Shown: positions 57,675-64,000 of the stretch, piece after piece
How positions within the stretch are numbered: position 1 is the stretch's first letter
Layout: each line of letters opens with the position of its first letter
Assembly: GCF_037176765.1 (NCBI RefSeq)
Contig: NC_090024.1
Span: 249,122,032-249,186,031, forward strand
Source: Anolis sagrei
Lineage: Eukaryota > Chordata > Lepidosauria > Squamata > Anolidae
Direction: 5' to 3'
DNA: 64,000 nucleotides
Made by a program: the position numbers and the translations under genes
Notes under the pieces: generated by a model
Database searches by the model: none
Seen by the model: the letters and a program-made list of their open reading frames with translations, nothing else
Told to the model about the DNA's origin: nothing

Positions 57675-58382
57675 GAGGAGGAGGAGGAGGAGGAGCAGAA
57701 ATTTGAACAACTGCAAGTCCCAAATGTAAAGGTCTATTTTCCCCAAACCTCACCTGCGTTCAAATTTGGGCATATTGAGTGTTCATGCCAAGTTTGGCCC
57801 AGATCCATCATTGTTTGCGTCCACACTGCTCCCTGCATGTAGGTGAACTACAACTGTTCTGGAACAGCTGTGCCAGGAGCTCCAATTTTGTTTGCTTTGC
57901 ATTGAATGTTTGTTTGCAGTCCTAAGTTTAAGGGACTCTGCAGATAGGTGGCTTCTTTTGGCTGCAATCATAGGGCAAGCCACCTGTCAATTAGAGTTAG
58001 GTTCCCTGGTCCCGCCCCCTTTGGGTTTTTGGAGGGAAGAGGAGCCTTTTTGATTCAGTCCACACAGAGCAGCTTTCCATACAGGACACGAAACCAAGAG
58101 CTCCTGTCGAAAGCTTCGTCTTCTACGGCTTGGCCGGGGAGATACACAGCCTACAGCTTGGCTGAGGATTTTACCACCTTACAGCTCCTTTGCTGAGGGA
58201 CTTCAGTCAGCCATCAAAGCACCCTGAACTCCTTCTTTTGCCCTGGAAGTCTACAAATCTCTGCTCGGCAAGGGTCGCTCGCGGAAGCCGGACGCAGTTG
58301 GTACCGGGTGCAGGGGCTCCACGCCAACAGAAACATGCACAGACTGCCCAGATGAGAAGTTAAGCATTTCCCCATTCGTTAG

Positions 58383-58395
58383 TATTTTTATTTTT

Positions 58396-58426
<31 letters not shown>

Positions 58427-59833
58427 TTATTCCAACTTCTATGCGGCCACTCCCTTCCCTGGGGCTCGGAGCGGCTTACAAGAATAGCTAAAATCTAACA
58501 AAGTTTAAAAGCAATTTTAAACAATTTAAAAACAACAGTATCAAACATTAAAAGCCTGTCGAAACACGTATGTCTTACATGCCCTGCGGACAGCTGGCAA
58601 GTCCCGCAGGGCACGAACTTCAGGTGGCAGAGCATTCCAGAGTGATGGCGCCACTGCTGCGAAGGCTCTGTGCCTGGTAGCCGTTAGACGCAAGGCCTTG
58701 ACACTGGGGACTTCCAATAGATCTTGGTCCTCAGAACGGAGGGATCTCTGGGGTTGGGAGGGGGTGAGACGATCCCTCAGATACATTGGCCCGAGACCAT
58801 GCAAGGCCTTCAAGGTGAGTCCCATCCCTTTGAAAGTGATCCGGTGCTCAATTGGTAACCAATGCAGCTGTAGTAAGATTGGGGTTATGCGGCATCTCAT
58901 CGGAATTCCCGCAAGAAGCCGAGCAGCTGCGTTTTGTACCAACTTGAGCTTCTGAATCACCGACAGAGGGAGGCCAATGTAGCGGGCGTTACAGTAGTCC
59001 AGCCTTGAGATGACCGTGGCCTGGATCACCGTAGCTAGGTCGTCCCTGGACAGGGAGGGGGCCAGCCGTCTAGCCTGCCGCAGGTGGAAGAAAGAAGGCG
59101 GTTCTGCTCACGGCGGAGAGAGACCTGGGCCTCCATCGTCCGCAGAGGGTCCAAAAGGACTCACAGACTCTTGACCAATGATGACGGGCGTAACGCCTCG
59201 CCATCCAGGGTGGGCAGATGGATGTCCCCACTGCCCGGTCCACCCAGCCGTAGGATCTCCGTCTTTGCTGGATTCACCCTCAACCTGCTGGCACGCAGCC
59301 ATCCAGTCACGGCTTCAATGAGGCACTGATGGAAACAATTGGGGACAGAGTCCGGTCGGCCTTCCATCTTCAGCACCAGCTGAGTGTCATCGGCATACTG
59401 ATAACACTCAAGCCCAAAACCTCGAACCAGCTGAGAAAGTGGTCGCATAGAGATGTTAAACAAGAGAGGGGAGAGAATGGCCCCCTGAGGAGGAACCCCA
59501 CAAGAGAGAGAGGGGGGGGACCTCTCACAGACCAGGCCTCCCCTCTCCACTCGCTGTCCACGGTTGTGAAGAAAGGAGGACGGCCAGTTTCAAGCTCTCC
59601 CCCTGATTCCAGCAACAGCAAGGCGGTGGGTCAAGAGATTGTGGTCGACTGTGTCCAATGCTGCTGTGAGATGCAATAGCACGAGCAGCGCTGACCCGCC
59701 CTGGTCAAGCTGGCATCGAAGGTGATCCGTGATGGAGACCAGCACAGTCTCTGTCCCGTGCCCCACACGGAAGCCGGACTGGAAGGGATCTAGTCCGGCT
59801 GTGTGGTCTAGGAATTGCTGCAACTGCTCCGCT
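58383..59833 (-). mobile_element. L2-type LINE fragment, unit 2
   Basis: Counterpart of 49,325-50,765 with the same truncation point. MFN-type region reads SMRPLSQLVRGFGLECYQYA and SRLDYCNARYIGLPL; the reading frame is slightly better kept than in unit 1. Confidence 0.88.
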
Positions 59834-60078
59834 GCTGTATACAGTTATGAAGATAGTGCCTGTTCCCAGTGAACAAGATTGCAAGAGCCAATAGACTGTG
59901 AAGAAAGCTATAAAGTCCCTCTTTGTTTTCATCAATAAAGAACTTTGCTGGACTTACTTTAAGCCTCTACAGAACTTTGTTGAAGGAAATCCAAGGGCCT
60001 TTAATCTGAGGCAGCCCCGTTGGGCATCCCGTTGGGCACACGGAATGTATGTCCTGTCTACAGTCTTATGCGCAGGCG
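59834..60078 (+). mobile_element. LTR fossil, unit 2
   Basis: Counterpart of 50,766-51,010. Confidence 0.4.
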
Positions 60079-61053
60079 TGCGACAGCACAACAACTCCAA
60101 AACCTCAAGGTCAATGCCTACCAAACCCTTCCATTATTTATTATTGCTTATGGGAGTTCTGTGTGCCCAGTTTGGTTCAATTGCATCATTGGCGGAGTTC
60201 AGAGTGCTCTTTGTTTGTAGGTGAAATACCAGCAACTACAACTCCCAAATGACAAAATCTATCCCACTGCAACTCCAGCAGTATTCAGATTTCGGCATAT
60301 CGGTTATTTGTGCCGAATTACGCCCATTAATTTGAAAAATAGGATAAACGTTCTAATAGTATCATCTCCACTGGAACAAGACCAGCTTTCCACTTCTGTA
60401 GGGAGTAAGTTTCTCTGCTGGCTGGAGGGGGCTGGACCCAATTCCCTTTGGGGGTCTCTGGCATCTCATTCCCTGGAGCTACATAAACAGGCCGGATGGC
60501 CGTCTTCTGGGAGGGCTTTCCCTGGTCTTCCTTCCTAGCCGAAAGGGCTTGGCCTGGGTGGCCTTAGTGATTTATCACACGGGTGTCCTACTGTTCTTTC
60601 CATAGACACAAAGTCCTCAGTCATTCCAGAAACAGGGACATTTCAGAGCCAATCCCCCACATAGAGACACCAGAGTATCAGAAGCACATTGGCTACCTCT
60701 CACTGAATGGTCCAATAACCACAGAAACCTTAAAGTCTTTAGAATGATAGAATAACTTTATTGTCACTGTACATTGTACAATAAAAGGAAATGAATTCCC
60801 CAACAGACATCACAAAAACGACATACCCATCCCTCCACACTTCAAGCACCAACCACCATTGCAGAAGGAAGGTCTGTTTCTGTGCACGGGTTGCTCCCAT
60901 TTTGACACAACATCACACAACATCAGTTCTTAATAGCAAAATACTGAGTTTATTTCTTTGTTTTTAGTCTCTTCCTTTTCAGCTGCTCTTACGTTTCTTC
61001 GAAGAAGAATCTATAACTTGAATTCTGCAAGTAGGCAGCTGAAGAGTGGCAGG

Positions 61054-61322
61054 AAAAGGGAAGGGGAAGGGAGAGGAGAAGGGGGGGGATTGGAAGGGGA
61101 GGGGAAGGGAGGGGAGGGGAGGGGGAAGGGAGGGGAGGGGAAGGGGAGGGGAAGGGAGGGGAGGGGAGGGGGAAGGGAGGGGAGGGGAGGGGGAAGGGAG
61201 GGGACGGGCAGGGAAGGGAGGGGAAGGGGAAGGAGAAGGGAGGGGAGGGGAGGGGAGGGGAGGGGGAAGGGGAAGGGTGGGGAAAGGAGAAACAGAAGGA
61301 AAGAAAGAAAGAAAGAAAGAAA
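61054..61322 (+). repeat. GGGGA minisatellite, unit 3
   Basis: Counterpart of 52,037-52,320 but made of irregular GGGGAAGGGA/GGGGA units rather than regular hexamers, and with a shorter (GAAA)n. Confidence 0.95.
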
Positions 61323-61424
61323 GGGAAAAAGAAAAATAGAAAGCAAAGGATACGGAAAAAGAGAAAGAGAAAAGAGAAACAGAAAGAGAAAACAAAGGAG
61401 AAGATGGATGTAAAGAAACCTACC

Positions 61425-62020
61425 ACTCAATTTCAGTATTGAATATTGATGATACATTATTTGCTAATATCTTGGTAGAAAGACTAAAGCACTTTCTAAT
61501 GGATAAAGGAAGAACAATGGGGCTTCCTCCCGTAACGAAGAATGAATGATAACATCAGAACCACGACAAACGTCATTCTGAAAAGAACAACGATAAAGAA
61601 TGTGCGTTCTTAGCGCTAGACGCGGAGAAGGCCTTCAACAACATAAATTGGAATTCCTTCATCTAACTCATGCAAGAATTCGATATGGGGCACTACTTCA
61701 TAAATGCCATAAAATCAGTATATAATAATATACCGATTTGTAAGATCCTCATTGATAAGAATTTGGGGAAAGTAGAAAAGCAGATTTCATTTTTTAAAAA
61801 ACCTCTGAATAGCCACCGTGGAAGCGGTACAGAGGAGAGATCGAGGGTGGGAAAGGTGGCTCAGAGACAAAGAGAGAGAGTGAACCCAAACAATAGAAGA
61901 TTGCTTCACAAAGTGAGCAGCAAATATTGGACACACTACATGAATGACTGATTGGGAAAAGAATTTGGAGCAAGAAAGTGAAATCTACCAACTCTTACGA
62001 CCTAGGCGAGAATCGGATCA
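61425..62020 (+). mobile_element. L1 reverse-transcriptase relic, unit 3
   Basis: Counterpart of 52,360-52,960: LMQEFDMGHYFINAIKS and ICKILIDKNLGKVEKQISFF are read in one frame here. Confidence 0.75.
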
Positions 62021-62504
62021 AAGTATGAAACTGAGGTGAAGAAGAGGCAGACGGAGGCGTGAGAGGGGCCTGAGAAAAGAAAGGAGAAGGCCAAAAGAGA
62101 AGGAGAAAAGAAAAAGTGAACAGAGAAGGGCAAAGGGAAGAGGGAGAGGAGAGAGACGAAAGGAGGGAGAAGAGACAGAAAGAGGGGAAAGGAGGCAGAT
62201 GAGTGAGAATGTGAGGTATGTGAGATGTGTAGAGTGTGTGAGAAGAAAAAGGTAAAAGAGAGGGAAAAAACCAGAAAAAAAGCAAAATATAAAAAGAAAA
62301 AGGGAGAAAAGAGTGATGGGTGATCTGAGATGGGCAACGTGTGTGAGATGTGCATGGTGTATGTGATGTGTGTGCAGTATAATGTGCACAATTTGTGTGG
62401 TGTATGAACTGTGTGTACTATGCGTGTGGTATGTGTTCCGTGCGATGTTCATATTCTGTGTGTTGCATGTGATATGAAATGGGTGATATGAAATGGGCAT
62501 GTTC

Positions 62505-62585
62505 ATAGAATCATAGAATCAAAGAGTTGGAAGAGGCCTCATGGGCCATCCAGTCCAACCCCATTCTGCCAAGAAGCAGGAATAT
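62505..62585 (-). mobile_element. CR1 3' terminal piece, unit 3
   Basis: Counterpart of 53,440-53,522. Confidence 0.8.
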
Positions 62586-62729
62586 AGCATGTTGTGTGAC
62601 ATGTGTGTGGTGTGTGATGTGTGATGTGTGTGGTTTGTCTGGTGTATGAGGCGTGTGTATTATGTATGACCTGATGTGTGTGTTCTGTGTGATGAAGTGT
62701 TCTGTGTGATGTGTGTGGTGTGTCAGGTG

Positions 62730-62910
62730 TGGGGAGGGGAGAAGGAAGGGGAGGGGAGGGAGGGAGGGGGAGGGAGGGGAGGGGGAGGGGAGGGGAGGGA
62801 AGGGGAGGGGAGGGGAGGGGAGGGGAGGGAAGGGGAGGGGAGGGAAGGGGAGGGGAGGGAGGGAGGGAGGGAGGGGGAGGGGGGAGGGGAAAGGGTGGGA
62901 GGGAGGGGGA
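62730..62910 (+). repeat. GGGGA/GGGA minisatellite, unit 3
   Basis: Expanded relative to 53,670-53,775 in unit 2 by about 70 bases. Confidence 0.95.
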
Positions 62911-63311
62911 TTGAACAGTCAGACTTTTGCCACAACTGAACACACATCTCAAGTCTTTGGGATTTCAAACTGGTGGGAAGAATTAAAAAGCAGAAAAAAA
63001 GAGGACGGTTCAGCCTGTCTTCCTTCAACCATGGCCTTCTACTCTCATCTCAAGATGTTTTGGGTTCAGTTCTGTTCACGACTGGTCAATGCTGTGATTT
63101 CCTGTTGAGTTCAAATCTAGCCAGAAGTGGATCCAACATCCAGGCAGTTGAGGAGAGGAACATTGGGCATTGGGCAACCCATCAGGAAGAAGAAGAAGAA
63201 GAAGGCCAAACGCCGCCTTGGCGTAGTCGTGGTTCTCTTGCTTTCCTCGGATTCCACCTGGCTCTCTCTCACTCCTGGTGCTGTTGTCTCCTGTTGTCTC
63301 TGCAAATTCAC

Positions 63312-63974
63312 CTTTCTCTCCAAGTCTTTGGCACAGAGTGTGTTTCCGACTGGGCTTGTTCTGGCTGAAACCCTGGCTGATACCTCTGCCGTATCCCAAC
63401 ACTTGTGAGGCTTTTCACCTGAGGAGAATGAGAAGAAGGACATCACATGACACAAGGCAGCTTCACCAGCTTGGTGAAGGAGCTAATTTTGGGCCCAGAT
63501 CTAAAATATGAGGATGCCTGTTGCCCCCCACCTGGCTCCCTTCCCAGATCAGAAGTCCAGCAGGGAAGAGGAGTGGAGACCCCATGCCGGGAACCCAGCC
63601 AGACCAGTTCGAACTGCTTTAATGAACCAGAGAAGGAAATGCAAAGACTACCCAAGACTTCTAGAACAAACTTTGTCCTGTGCTGCCTTGGACTCACCTC
63701 AGGAGGAGGAATGGGGCAACCCAAGAGTTCTGGTGTCAGTTGGAAGCCACTTGCAGCATCCTTCTCCTTGCATCGTTGGCAACCAAACAGGCCTGGGTCT
63801 TTCTCAGCCCTACGTGTGAGCATTTCTTCATGAGACAGATCTTCGTGGTACCACTTATCCAGACATACTTGTCCCATGGGGGGCGGGGTGGGTGTTGATG
63901 TGCCTGGAGCTTTGCCTGAAAGCTTGGCCTCACCCTTGGTGAGGCTTGTGGGGCTTGTAGTCCAAGCTGTGCTC
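63312..63974 (-). CDS. Candidate two exons of an unrecognised gene, array unit 3
   Basis: Exon a 63,698-63,974 (277 bases) and exon b 63,312-63,418 (107 bases), acceptors and GTGAGT/GTGAAT donors as in unit 1. Differences include HEDLSHEEMLTRRAEK, GCPIPPPE at the end of exon a and FQPEQAQSETHSVPKTW in exon b. Frame kept in both. Confidence 0.45.
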
Positions 63975-64000
63975 CTGCAGAAAGAAAGAAAGAAAGGAAG

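Larger units (their letters stand above)
51222..60288 (+). repeat. 9-kb tandem array, unit 2 (complete, about 9,067 bases)
   Basis: Starts and ends at the ATTTGGGCATATCGG / ATTTCGGCATATCGG point. Aligned with unit 1 (less its deletion and L2) and with unit 3 throughout, with a few percent difference and small indels, mostly in microsatellites. The breakpoint falls inside a dispersed hAT-like repeat. Confidence 0.9.
60289..64000 (+). repeat. 9-kb tandem array, unit 3 (runs off the window)
   Basis: Matches 51,222-54,850 of unit 2. Lacks about 40 bases near 60,345 and differs in the minisatellites. Confidence 0.9.

Overview
The window looks like nuclear DNA from a squamate reptile, most likely a lizard. 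The basis is the repeat content: L2-type and CR1 LINEs dominate, with BovB (RTE), L1 and Vingi-like (I-group) LINEs, many hAT-type non-autonomous elements, AATAAATA-type LINE tails and long microsatellites. No bacterial gene organisation is present. Most of the 64 kb is transposon; host genes are few and multi-exon.

1-9.4 kb holds a tandem pair of small Kunitz (BPTI-type) inhibitor genes on the minus strand. Gene 2 is complete as a three-exon model (signal peptide, 168-base Kunitz exon, last exon carrying only the stop and 3' UTR). Gene 1 has exons 1 and 2; its last exon should lie left of the window. The duplicates differ by private insertions: an L2 tail beside the gene 1 splice donor, a 0.9 kb block with a 324-base palindrome upstream of gene 1, and a hAT composite in gene 2.

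9.4-17.4 kb is repeats: a Vingi-like relic, CR1 split by L2, LTR fossils, polypyrimidine tracts, a Penelope-like palindrome with a hammerhead-like core, a hAT-like repeat, and an L1 3' end split by an LTR fossil.

17.7-30.8 kb holds two C2H2 zinc-finger genes arranged head to head (minus at 18-20 kb, 18 intact fingers; plus at 28.5-30.8 kb, 23 intact fingers) with matching 5' flanks. Between them are BovB and L2 fragments and a CpG island (about 24.46-25.52 kb) that is itself an imperfect inverted repeat.

31-36 kb is repeats with no gene recognised.

35.95-64 kb is a tandem array with a period of about 9.07 kb: unit 1 (with an internal deletion of about 2.6 kb and a large insertion), unit 2 (51,222-60,288) and part of unit 3. 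Each unit repeats the same LINE, LTR-fossil, minisatellite and hAT content and a pair of candidate minus-strand exons of an unrecognised gene. Unit 1 was entered by a full-length L2 (39,183-48,025), itself entered by a nearly intact Vingi-like LINE (42,055-45,271). Both insertions have target-site duplications and the L2 has an empty site in unit 2, so the order of events can be read directly.
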